From: Candidatus Pelagibacter sp.
GTDB taxonomy: Bacteria > Pseudomonadota > Alphaproteobacteria > Pelagibacterales > Pelagibacteraceae
DNA: 34,996 nt
Direction: 5' to 3'
Assembly: GCA_002689925.1 (NCBI GenBank)
Contig: NZIO01000059.1
Coordinates: 7,448-42,443, forward strand
Both the position numbers and the translations under genes were made by a program. Positions 25,021 to 33,218 of the stretch are shown here, piece by piece. The first letter of the stretch is position 1, and each line of letters opens with the position of its first letter. The notes beneath the pieces are model-generated. The model searched no databases. It worked only from the letters and a program-made list of their open reading frames with translations, and had not been told where the DNA came from.

Positions 25021-25932
25021 ATGCATTCTTCAGAGAATAAATTAACTTCTATCAAGATAAATTATATCAATTTTATAAAAGCTTTATTCAATTTAATGAA
25101 GCCAAGAGTAATGTCTTTGGTAATTTTTACTTGTGTCGTGGGTTTGGTGATTGCTCCAAAACAAATTGATCTAATTCCTTCATTAATTGCAATATTTTTT
25201 GTAGCTTTAGGCTCTGGAGCTGCAGGAGCTTTAAATATGTGGTACGAGGCTGATCTAGACTCTCTAATGACCAGAACATGTCTTAGACCTATTCCAACTG
25301 GGAAAGTAACAAGAAATCAAGCTTTGCTTTTTGGAGTTTCATGTTCAATTATTTCAGTAGTAGCTTTATATTTTTTTTCTAATTTAGTAGCAGCGAGTGT
25401 ACTAGCACTTACTATTCTTTTTTATGTTTTTATATATACAATTTGGTTAAAAAGAAAAACACCACAAAATATTGTTATTGGCGGTGCGGCTGGTGCGCTA
25501 CCACCAATAATAGGGTGGGCGATTGCAATGAATAATATTAGTTTAGAGCCAATAATATTATTTCTTATTATATTTATTTGGACTCCTTCTCATTTTTGGG
25601 CACTAAGTCTGTATAAAAGTGACGATTATCGTAAAGCAAATATACCGATGCTACCAATAGTTTCTGGTGTATTAAAAACGAAATATAATATTTTTATATA
25701 CGCGCTTCTTTTATATCCGATTTCTTTAGCACCCTATTTTTTAAATTATTCAGGTACTGTATATTTTTTAGTTTCATTGATATCGAGTTCTTATTATTTG
25801 TTTATATGCTTTAAGTTAATGAGAGAAAAAAATTCATCTAAAGAAAAAAAATTGTCACAGCATATTTTTGGATATTCAATATTTTACTTGTTTATAATAT
25901 TTACAGCTATTTTAGTGGACGCCTTAATATAA
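25021..25932 (+). CDS. ctaB: Protoheme IX farnesyltransferase (heme O synthase)
   Basis: UbiA-family membrane enzyme that farnesylates protoheme to heme O, the precursor of heme A for the oxidase. It is 303 residues long with about eight or nine spans. The first Asp-rich motif is NMWYEADLD (72-80), followed by MTRTCLRPIPTGK. The second conserved region is WTPSHFWALSLYKSDDYRKA. Its place between oxidase structural genes and ctaG is typical. No heme A synthase gene (ctaA) is in the window. Confidence 0.96.
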   Translation: MHSSENKLTSIKINYINFIKALFNLMKPRVMSLVIFTCVVGLVIAPKQIDLIPSLIAIFFVALGSGAAGALNMWYEADLDSLMTRTCLRPIPTGKVTRNQALLFGVSCSIISVVALYFFSNLVAASVLALTILFYVFIYTIWLKRKTPQNIVIGGAAGALPPIIGWAIAMNNISLEPIILFLIIFIWTPSHFWALSLYKSDDYRKANIPMLPIVSGVLKTKYNIFIYALLLYPISLAPYFLNYSGTVYFLVSLISSSYYLFICFKLMREKNSSKEKKLSQHIFGYSIFYLFIIFTAILVDALI

Positions 25933-25952
25933 AACAAATTTATTGTTTAAAA

Positions 25953-26441
25953 ATGAAAAAAAAAATTAAACCAGCTATTTTTTATATAGTATGTTTTATT
26001 TTCCTTCTTTTAATTTGCTATCTATTTTTTTTTAATAATAATTTAAAAGAAACATCAAAAAAACAATTTATAGAACTAGATTTAATTACTAGTGTTCACC
26101 CTGAATTACCTTGGAAATTTGATGCTGAGAAAAGCAAAATTAACCTAGAAATAGGAAAAGTAACAACAATAAATTATAATGTTAGGAACCTTTCTGGCAA
26201 AACTAACAGTGGAGCTGCTGTGTTTAACTATTATCCCAAGTATTTAGGTAAATATTTTAATAAAATAAACTGTTTTTGTTATGATTTACAAACTTTAAAG
26301 CCTGGAGAAGAAAAGCAGTATTCTCTCGTTTTATTTATTGATCCAAAAGCGACAAAAGAGATCATAGCAAAAAAACCAAAAAAAGTTATACTTCAATTTA
26401 CTTTTTTCGGCAAAAAAGAATTTAAAAAAATAAAGAATTAA
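25953..26441 (+). CDS. ctaG: Cytochrome c oxidase assembly protein CtaG/Cox11 (shortened)
   Basis: Periplasmic copper chaperone that delivers copper to the CuB site of subunit I. It is 162 residues long, with one N-terminal membrane anchor (about 8-27) and a beta-sandwich domain. The copper-binding CFC motif is intact (Cys107 and Cys109 in NCFCYDLQTLKPGE), as are the HPELPWKFDAE and FNYYPKYLGKYFNKI segments. The usual stretch after the anchor with a further conserved Cys (the PLYxLFC-TGFGG region of typical Cox11) is missing. The gene is therefore a shortened variant, not truncated at either end. Confidence 0.92.
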   Translation: MKKKIKPAIFYIVCFIFLLLICYLFFFNNNLKETSKKQFIELDLITSVHPELPWKFDAEKSKINLEIGKVTTINYNVRNLSGKTNSGAAVFNYYPKYLGKYFNKINCFCYDLQTLKPGEEKQYSLVLFIDPKATKEIIAKKPKKVILQFTFFGKKEFKKIKN

Positions 26442-26627
26442 ATGGAAATTTTAACACCAGAAATAAATAATTTTATCACTATGTGCGCTGTATGCGTATC
26501 TGATAGAGGTGGAGCACAAATAGCAATTTTAGTAATTGTGGGATCTCTTTCAGTTCTTGGTCTTGCTAATTGGGCGTGGAACAAATATTTAAAAAAAAAT
26601 AATCAAGAGTTTACAATAAAAAAATAG
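26442..26627 (+). CDS. Small CxxC membrane protein of the oxidase cluster
   Basis: A 61-residue protein of unknown function. It has a CAVC motif (Cys15 and Cys18), then one hydrophobic span (about 26-45) and a basic tail (KYLKKNN). The ATG follows the ctaG stop with no gap (TAAATG), so translation is probably coupled. I recall similar small CxxC-plus-one-helix proteins beside oxidase operons in other phyla, but could not search. A role in copper handling or oxidase assembly is inference from the motif and position. Confidence 0.62.
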   Translation: MEILTPEINNFITMCAVCVSDRGGAQIAILVIVGSLSVLGLANWAWNKYLKKNNQEFTIKK

Positions 26628-26690
26628 CTCATAATTAAAAAAATAGTTTTAAGGGTAGCTAATAATGAGATTCTATACTAAAAAAAAAGA

Positions 26691-28076
26691 ATGAAATATA
26701 TTAGTACTAGAAATAACTATAAAAAATATAATTTTAGAGAAGTTTTTATAAGAGGGTTAGCACCAGATGGAGGATTGTATATTCCTTTAAATATACCAAA
26801 GTATTCTTCTACAAAACTTAAAAAAATGAGCAATTTTTCTTACAAAGAGATCGCAGAAGAAATATTGTCAAAATATTGTAATTCAGCCTTTAATAAACAA
26901 GAAATTAAAGAAATAGTTAAAAAGGCATACTCAAAGTTTAGAGTAAAAAATGTTGTGCGTATTAATAAATTTAAAGATGTAGAGCTACTTGAATTGTATC
27001 ATGGACCTACTTTAGCTTTTAAAGATATAGCGATGCAGATAATAGGAAATATGTATGATAAAATTTTAAAAAGGACGGATGAACAAATCAATATAATAGT
27101 GGCAACTTCAGGAGATACAGGTTCAGCAGCAATTAATGCAATAAAAGGAAAAAAGAAATTAAATATTTTTGTATTACATCCTTATAAACGAATTTCTGAA
27201 GTTCAAAGAAAATTTATGACAACAACAAAAAATAAAAATGTTTTTAATTTAGCAATTAAAGGTAACTTTGATAATTGTCAAACATTAGTTAAAAATCTTT
27301 TTCTTGATAAATCTTTTAATAAAAAAATAAATATGTCTGGAGTGAATTCAATTAATTGGGCAAGAATAGTAGCTCAGGTAGTTTATTATTTTTTTTGTTA
27401 TTTTAAGAAAAGTAAAAAAGAAAAAAAAATTAACTTTTCAGTACCGACAGGAAATTTTGGTGATATTTTTGCAGGGTTTATTGCTAAAAAAATGGGCTTG
27501 CCAATAAATAAACTTATAATTGCTACAAACAAAAATGATATATTAAAAAGAGTTATGAGGTCAGGAATTTATAAACCAAAAAAAACTCATAAAACTATTT
27601 CACCCAGTATGGATATCCAAGTGGCAAGTAATTTTGAACGATTATTGTTTTATTTAAATTCTGGTGATTCAAAAAGAACACTGCAATTGATGCTTGATCT
27701 TAAAAATAAAAAACAATTTAAATTAAATAAAAAACAAATGAAAGCTATAGATAAAGATTTTCTTTCTGAAAGTTTGTCAGAAGCAGATACAAAAAAAGTT
27801 ATAAAAAACTTTTATAAAAAATTTAAGGTATTTATAGATCCACATACAGCTATTGGAATAGGTGTTAAAGATAAATTAAATATTTCAGGAAAAAATATTG
27901 TTCTAGCCACTGCCCATGCTAGTAAATTTCCTTTGTCGGTAAAAAAAGCAACTGGAAAAAAACCCCACCTTCCTAAAAATATTAATAGTATTATGAGGTT
28001 AAAAGAAAACTATAAAATTTTTCCTAATAACATTAATAAAGTAAAAAAATATATTTTAAATATTGTTGAAAGTTAG
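26691..28076 (+). CDS. threonine synthase thrC: Threonine synthase
   Basis: PLP enzyme converting O-phosphohomoserine to threonine. It is 461 residues long, matching the long class of bacterial enzymes. The PLP lysine is Lys111 (GPTLAFKD), and the phosphate-binding ATSGDTGSAA block is about 25 residues further on. SVPTGNFGDIFAG and TAHASKFP are also family segments. It lies 63 bases after the small CxxC gene and may have its own promoter. Its end overlaps the convergent rnhA by 4 bases. Homoserine kinase (thrB) is encoded on the opposite strand nearby. Confidence 0.96.
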   Translation: MKYISTRNNYKKYNFREVFIRGLAPDGGLYIPLNIPKYSSTKLKKMSNFSYKEIAEEILSKYCNSAFNKQEIKEIVKKAYSKFRVKNVVRINKFKDVELLELYHGPTLAFKDIAMQIIGNMYDKILKRTDEQINIIVATSGDTGSAAINAIKGKKKLNIFVLHPYKRISEVQRKFMTTTKNKNVFNLAIKGNFDNCQTLVKNLFLDKSFNKKINMSGVNSINWARIVAQVVYYFFCYFKKSKKEKKINFSVPTGNFGDIFAGFIAKKMGLPINKLIIATNKNDILKRVMRSGIYKPKKTHKTISPSMDIQVASNFERLLFYLNSGDSKRTLQLMLDLKNKKQFKLNKKQMKAIDKDFLSESLSEADTKKVIKNFYKKFKVFIDPHTAIGIGVKDKLNISGKNIVLATAHASKFPLSVKKATGKKPHLPKNINSIMRLKENYKIFPNNINKVKKYILNIVES

Positions 28077-28495
28077 GATTTAATAGCTTCTTTTGCAAAT
28101 TTATCAGCTAAATTATTAAAAGAGTTTGTTGAATGAGCTTTAACCCAACTCCAACTAACCTCATGAAGTTTAATTAGAATCTTTAATTTTTCCCAAAGAT
28201 CTTTGTTTTTAACATCTTGTTTTTTTGAATTTTTCCAATTATTTTTTTCCCATTTGATGATCCATTTAGTAATTCCATCTTTTAAATATTTAGAGTCTGT
28301 ATATATGCAAATTTTTTTTTTTGATTTAAAATATTCAAGTGATTTTATCGATGCTGTTAATTCCATTCGGTTATTTGTTGTTTTTACTGATTGTCCAGAA
28401 ATTACTTTTTGATTACCATTAATTAAAATAATTGCTGCCCAGCCTCCTGGACCTGGATTTCCTAAACACGCTCCATCAGTATATATTTCAATCAT
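28073..28495 (-). CDS. rnhA: Ribonuclease HI
   Basis: Cleaves the RNA strand of RNA-DNA hybrids. It is 140 residues long with the four carboxylates Asp7 (YTDGAC), Glu45 (NNRMEL), Asp67 (YTDSKY) and Asp131, plus the conserved His121 in VKAHS. The basic handle region (WIIKWEKNNWKNSKK) is present. It is the last gene of the minus-strand ispH-thrB-rnhA series, an order conserved in many alphaproteobacteria. The gap to thrB is 5 bases. Confidence 0.95.
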   Translation of the reverse strand: MIEIYTDGACLGNPGPGGWAAIILINGNQKVISGQSVKTTNNRMELTASIKSLEYFKSKKKICIYTDSKYLKDGITKWIIKWEKNNWKNSKKQDVKNKDLWEKLKILIKLHEVSWSWVKAHSTNSFNNLADKFAKEAIKS

Positions 28496-28500
28496 ATCTT

Positions 28501-29469
28501 TTATATATAGTAGTCATTAAAATCTTTTACCTGTGAATGAAATTCTAATCTTTTCAAATATTCAATTGGATCTTTAATAGTAACAATAGCTCCGGAGCTA
28601 GAATTGATAAAATCAAACACTCTAGTTAGTAAAAATCTCATTGCAGCCCCTTGAGATAGTATTTTGAGATTATTTTTTTCATTTAAAGTAATTTTTCTAA
28701 TGCTAGAGTATCCATCTAAAAATTTTTTTGATTTTGTAATATTAAAACTTAAATTTTCTTTTCTTCCATCAAAGCATAAAGCATTAATGCATACTGCTAT
28801 CTCAAAGCAGTAAAAATCATTACATGAAAAATAAAAATCTATAATTCCACTAATTTTTTCATCTTTAAAAAAAATATTATCAGGAAATAAATCTGCATGT
28901 ATTATTCCTGATGGTAAGTTTTTAGGCCAATTTTTTTCTATTTCTTTTAATGATAACTCAATTATATCTGACATATTGTTATGTATTTTTAAGCAATCAT
29001 TTTTTATTCTATCAAATAATTTAGGCCAAGATTTAATTGAGAGACTATTATCTCTATTTATTTTCATATTTTTGGTAATGAGGTGTAGCTTTGCAGTTTC
29101 AACACCAACTTCATAGCAGTTTTGTGGACTTAAAGTTTTTTTAGAGGAACCGTTAATAAAAGTTACTACAGCAGCATTTTTGCCGTGAATATGTGTAATA
29201 TAATTTTGGTCATTATTTTTAATTGGTCTTGGACATTTAAAATCAAATTTGTATAAATTGCGCATTAAATTTATAAAAAATGGAAGATCTTTTTCATTAA
29301 CTCTTTTTTCGTATATAGTAAGTATATATTTACCTTTTTCCGTTTTAATAAAATAATTTGTATTTTCAATTCCTTCCTGTATTCCCTTGTACTCTAAAAC
29401 TTTTCCTAAATCATATTTTAAGAAAAAATTATTCACATCTTCTTCTTTAAGTTTAGTATAAATTGCCAT
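28501..29469 (-). CDS. thrB: Homoserine kinase (ThrB, aminoglycoside phosphotransferase-like type)
   Basis: Phosphorylates homoserine for threonine synthesis. This is the kinase-fold (type II) version typical of alphaproteobacteria, not the GHMP-kinase ThrB of E. coli. It is 322 residues long. Key sites are the N-lobe GIENTNYFIKT strand, the catalytic HADLFPDN loop at 191-198 and the metal-binding Asp211 in GIIDFYF. The flanking ispH and rnhA support the call. Confidence 0.95.
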   Translation of the reverse strand: MAIYTKLKEEDVNNFFLKYDLGKVLEYKGIQEGIENTNYFIKTEKGKYILTIYEKRVNEKDLPFFINLMRNLYKFDFKCPRPIKNNDQNYITHIHGKNAAVVTFINGSSKKTLSPQNCYEVGVETAKLHLITKNMKINRDNSLSIKSWPKLFDRIKNDCLKIHNNMSDIIELSLKEIEKNWPKNLPSGIIHADLFPDNIFFKDEKISGIIDFYFSCNDFYCFEIAVCINALCFDGRKENLSFNITKSKKFLDGYSSIRKITLNEKNNLKILSQGAAMRFLLTRVFDFINSSSGAIVTIKDPIEYLKRLEFHSQVKDFNDYYI

Positions 29470-29474
29470 TTAGT

Positions 29475-30419
29475 TTATTGTAATTTATTTGGTATTTTAA
29501 AAAAAACTTTTTCTTTAACAACTTCAACTTCATTTACAGTTACAGTAGATATTTCTTTAATTGATTCTATTAATTTATTAACAAGTATTTCTGGAGCAGA
29601 GGCTCCCGAAGAAATTCCAATATTTAAAGAGCTTTTAATTTTTTTAATTGGTATATCTTCCTGTGAAGAAATTAAAAAAGATTCTTGGCAGCCAGATTTT
29701 TTTGCTACCTCAACTAATCTAACTGAATTAGAAGAATTTTTACTCCCAACAACAAAGAATATGTCACATTTTGGTGCTATTTTTTTTACTGCAGTTTGTC
29801 TGTTTGTTGTGGCATAACATATATCATTTTTTATCGGCTCTCTTATAGATGGAAATTTTTCTTTAAGTATTTTTATGATTTTTTTAGCATCATCAACAGA
29901 AAGTGTTGTTTGAGTAATATAAGCATAGTTTTTATTAATATTTGAGCGCTTATATTTTAATGCTTCTTCATCATTTTGAATTAAATCAATTGCCCCAGGA
30001 GGTAACTGACCCATAGTTCCAACGACTTCAGGGTGGTTTGCATGTCCTATTAGTAAAATTTTAAAGCCCTGTTCATATAAATTTTCAGCTTCACGATGAA
30101 CCTTAGTAACTAGTGGACAAGTAGCATCTATAAATTCTATTTGTTTCTTATTTGCATTATATGGAACAGATTTAGGAACTCCATGTGCAGAAAATATAAC
30201 AGGTCTGCTTTTATCTTTTATTTCATCCAATTCTTCAACAAACTTAGCTCCTAACTTTTTTAAATTTTCAACCACATATTTGTTATGAACTATTTCATGA
30301 CGAACATAAACGGGAGCTCCATATTTCTTAAGACTTTTTTTTACTATTTCAATTGCGCGTTCAACACCAGCACAAAAACCTCTTGGAGCAGCTAAATAAA
30401 TATTAATTTTATTTTTCAT
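29475..30419 (-). CDS. ispH: 4-hydroxy-3-methylbut-2-enyl diphosphate reductase
   Basis: Fe-S enzyme for the last step of the MEP pathway, making IPP and DMAPP. From the chosen ATG it has 314 residues. The three cluster cysteines lie in PRGFCAG, DATCPLV and CYATTNRQ (Cys16, 101 and 201 from this start). A TTG three codons upstream also opens the frame, but the ATG is preferred. The start lies inside the 3' end of blh (11-base overlap), which links precursor supply to the retinal genes. Confidence 0.96.
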   Translation of the reverse strand: MKNKINIYLAAPRGFCAGVERAIEIVKKSLKKYGAPVYVRHEIVHNKYVVENLKKLGAKFVEELDEIKDKSRPVIFSAHGVPKSVPYNANKKQIEFIDATCPLVTKVHREAENLYEQGFKILLIGHANHPEVVGTMGQLPPGAIDLIQNDEEALKYKRSNINKNYAYITQTTLSVDDAKKIIKILKEKFPSIREPIKNDICYATTNRQTAVKKIAPKCDIFFVVGSKNSSNSVRLVEVAKKSGCQESFLISSQEDIPIKKIKSSLNIGISSGASAPEILVNKLIESIKEISTVTVNEVEVVKEKVFFKIPNKLQ

Positions 30420-31311
30420 TTTTTTCAATTAAATATTCAAGCAATATATGCGGAAATGTTAGTGACGCCAATCCAATAAATATAACTTTGTATATGGATT
30501 CATTTAATTCGTAGTAATTATTTAAAAAATATAAAGAAATAAGATAAAGCAACGCAGTAATTACTGATAAAGGAAGAGCTTTTTTAAGAAATAAAAGAAA
30601 ACCTTTTTGGATATTTTTGTTTAGTTGAAAGACTAATGATAAAGAGTGTCTTATTGAATGTAAAAAGCAAAAATATATTGTAAATGCCACAAGTGGGTTT
30701 AAAAAATAATTTAAAATTAGTATTGAAAAAAAATCCATTAGTAAAATGAACTTTATTGCTATTTTTTTTTTAAAAAATAAAAATAAACAAGAAAAAAAAC
30801 TTAAGAATAATAAAATATATAAAATTATATTTTCAATAAAAATGATTCCTGAAATATTAAAGTTTAAAGATTGAAATATTAATATAGTTTCAATTTTATG
30901 AAAAAGTAATGGAGAGACTATCACCACCGAACCTTTTAAAAAATATAAAATTTCATCATAAATTTTTTTTTCTTTTTTTATAAAACTCATATCTTCTTTT
31001 CCAAAATGATACGAAGAAACTATTATAAAGATGAATAAAAGTGTTTTTGGGAATAAAATCCAAACTAGTATTATAAATAAGCTAATTAGTGAATATCCAA
31101 TGTAAAATATGGACATAGATTTTATATCTAGAATTTTCAAAAGTTTTTTACCTTTAATGTTATCTAAAGACCCATGAGAAATACCTAGAGTTAATATTAA
31201 AAATAAACATAGTATTATAAAATTGTTGTTTCTTACAAAAGCAAAAGCAGAAGAAAAAATACAAATATTAAAAAAAATTAACGAATGATAGAAATTTATT
31301 TTTTTTATCAT
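30409..31311 (-). CDS. blh: Beta-carotene 15,15'-dioxygenase, Brp/Blh family
   Basis: Membrane dioxygenase that cleaves beta-carotene into two retinal molecules for a rhodopsin. It is 300 residues long and very hydrophobic. The likely iron-binding histidines lie in GISHGSLD (His46), SSYHFGKED (His102) and LHSIRHSL (His218 and His222), as in the characterised marine Blh. A FPHILLE segment closes the family pattern. It lies one base after crtY and overlaps ispH. No rhodopsin gene is in the window. Confidence 0.93.
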   Translation of the reverse strand: MIKKINFYHSLIFFNICIFSSAFAFVRNNNFIILCLFLILTLGISHGSLDNIKGKKLLKILDIKSMSIFYIGYSLISLFIILVWILFPKTLLFIFIIVSSYHFGKEDMSFIKKEKKIYDEILYFLKGSVVIVSPLLFHKIETILIFQSLNFNISGIIFIENIILYILLFLSFFSCLFLFFKKKIAIKFILLMDFFSILILNYFLNPLVAFTIYFCFLHSIRHSLSLVFQLNKNIQKGFLLFLKKALPLSVITALLYLISLYFLNNYYELNESIYKVIFIGLASLTFPHILLEYLIEKNEK

Positions 31312-31312
31312 C

Positions 31313-32383
31313 TTATTTTTTCCAGATTGCTTTTATAAAAATTAATTTGGGCATTTTTAAAATTATTGTTAAATCTTCTAAAATATTACTTTTATTAGAT
31401 AAAAATTTTATAATATTGTGTGCTGAACCAGAAAACATTTTAAAGAATATAGCAGGCATTTTTTGCGGATAGTTTCTTAACACTTTTAAAAATAATTTAT
31501 CCAGTATTTGATATTTTTTACCAATTTTAAAAATTTTTAAATTTCTAATATTTTCAATATTTTCTCTTATGTATTTACTTTGGTCCTGAATATTTAAAAA
31601 AGTATAACCCGTACTTAATCGTGTCATACCACCAGCAGTTCCTATATTTATTATATTTTTTTCTCTAATATTTAAAGGATAGAATAATGGTATGGATCCT
31701 TCTTCACTATAGTTTATTTTATAGTTTTTTAGTCTTAGTCGATTATTAATATAATTTTTAATTTGAATATCATAATCTTTTAAAGAGTTATCATCATTTT
31801 TAGATATCCAGGTAGTTTCAACTAACGCTTTATTTTTTGTGCTAGGTAGAAAGTAAAAGAAATGAACATTATTTTTTTGATCACAATCAAAATCCATTAA
31901 ACAAATAACATTTTCATTAAAAAAATTATCTTGTGTTTCAATTTCAACGCCATAAAAATGTTGCCAAAGGTTATTTCTATTTTCTTTAATAGATGGAACA
32001 CTATTAAAAATAAATGAGTTACTTGAGTCTAAGTTTTTTGTGTCTTTATAAAAAAAAATATTTTTATTTTTTTTTAATCTATTAATTATTTTTTTATAAA
32101 ATAGCCCACTATCTATACTTTGATAGGGAAAATTATCACATTTAATAATTTTAGAATCAGAAGGTATTTTTATAGAAAATTCTTTCCAATTTTTTTTAAC
32201 ACAATCTTCGAAATTATGAGGGCTAACTTTCCAAAAAGACCATGTTTTATCTCGTTTGTATTCTATTCTTGGTTCTACTATGGCTAATGTTTTATTATCT
32301 AGTTTTTTATGAATCTCTAACTCATATGCTAATGATAGGCCAGAACAGCCACCACCTATAATTATATAGTCAAATTCTTTCAT
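31313..32383 (-). CDS. crtY: Lycopene beta-cyclase
   Basis: FAD-dependent enzyme converting lycopene to beta-carotene. It is 356 residues long. The dinucleotide-binding GGGCSG is at 10-15, and a WSFW segment and the GTAGGMTRLSTGYTF segment match CrtY of proteobacteria. Its start overlaps the end of crtB by 14 bases, and blh begins 1 base after its stop, so all are one transcript. Confidence 0.94.
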   Translation of the reverse strand: MKEFDYIIIGGGCSGLSLAYELEIHKKLDNKTLAIVEPRIEYKRDKTWSFWKVSPHNFEDCVKKNWKEFSIKIPSDSKIIKCDNFPYQSIDSGLFYKKIINRLKKNKNIFFYKDTKNLDSSNSFIFNSVPSIKENRNNLWQHFYGVEIETQDNFFNENVICLMDFDCDQKNNVHFFYFLPSTKNKALVETTWISKNDDNSLKDYDIQIKNYINNRLRLKNYKINYSEEGSIPLFYPLNIREKNIINIGTAGGMTRLSTGYTFLNIQDQSKYIRENIENIRNLKIFKIGKKYQILDKLFLKVLRNYPQKMPAIFFKMFSGSAHNIIKFLSNKSNILEDLTIILKMPKLIFIKAIWKK

Positions 32384-33218
32384 GCAAATTTATTACCTCA
32401 TTAATTATTTGATGATCAGCCTTTTTATTATGTACACTTGATTTCATAACTAAAAGTATGAAAAAATCAAAAATAGATAGTATTGTTTGAAAAAATTTTC
32501 CCAAATTAGATACATATATCTTTCCAGATTTATTATAATTTTCAATATTTCTTTTTTTTAAAATATTATTTCCAATTTCTCGATAAACTCTTCTCGCAAC
32601 TAAAATGGCAAACCTATAATTAATTGGAATATCACCAATTGATGAAAATGAGCTTTTATAGAAGTCATCAGCAATTATTAAAGTATTTTTTATAGATTCA
32701 AAATTAGATTCTATATATTTTCTATTTTTCATCTCATCTTCAACCACATCCCTAGCAATATTTGTTAATTGCATAGCAATTCCTAAATCTATTGCTGCTT
32801 TAAGGGAAGTCTCTTTTTTCACATTTAGTATTTTTGCCATCATTAATCCCACTGTACCTGCAACTCTATATGAATAAATTAACAACTCTTTTTTTGAGTT
32901 AATTTTTACCTCTTTTTTTAAATCAGATTCAATTCCATCAAATAAATCGTAAATAATTTTTTTTGATATCTTAAAATCATCTATTAATTTATATATATTT
33001 TTAATAATTTGATTAGTAAAATTTTTATTTGTAAAATTATCTTTGAACTCTTTAAATTGTTTTATTCTTATAATTAATTCTAATTCTTGGTCAGCAATAT
33101 TATCCATTGTTCTACAAAAATCATAAAGGATAGAACAACTCTGATATGTTTTTTTTGGTAAAAAAAACCCTGCCCATTTAAAAGATTTTGCATATTTCGA
33201 TAAATAGTCTTTAGACAT
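32370..33218 (-). CDS. crtB: Phytoene synthase
   Basis: Condenses two GGPP molecules to phytoene. It is 282 residues long. The two Asp-rich motifs that bind the diphosphates through magnesium are DNIAD (39-43) and DVVED (157-161), the latter in LTNIARDVVED. The ATG shares one base with the crtI stop (TAATG), which implies coupled translation. The GGPP synthase (crtE) that supplies its substrate is not in the window. Confidence 0.95.
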   Translation of the reverse strand: MSKDYLSKYAKSFKWAGFFLPKKTYQSCSILYDFCRTMDNIADQELELIIRIKQFKEFKDNFTNKNFTNQIIKNIYKLIDDFKISKKIIYDLFDGIESDLKKEVKINSKKELLIYSYRVAGTVGLMMAKILNVKKETSLKAAIDLGIAMQLTNIARDVVEDEMKNRKYIESNFESIKNTLIIADDFYKSSFSSIGDIPINYRFAILVARRVYREIGNNILKKRNIENYNKSGKIYVSNLGKFFQTILSIFDFFILLVMKSSVHNKKADHQIINEVINLHERI

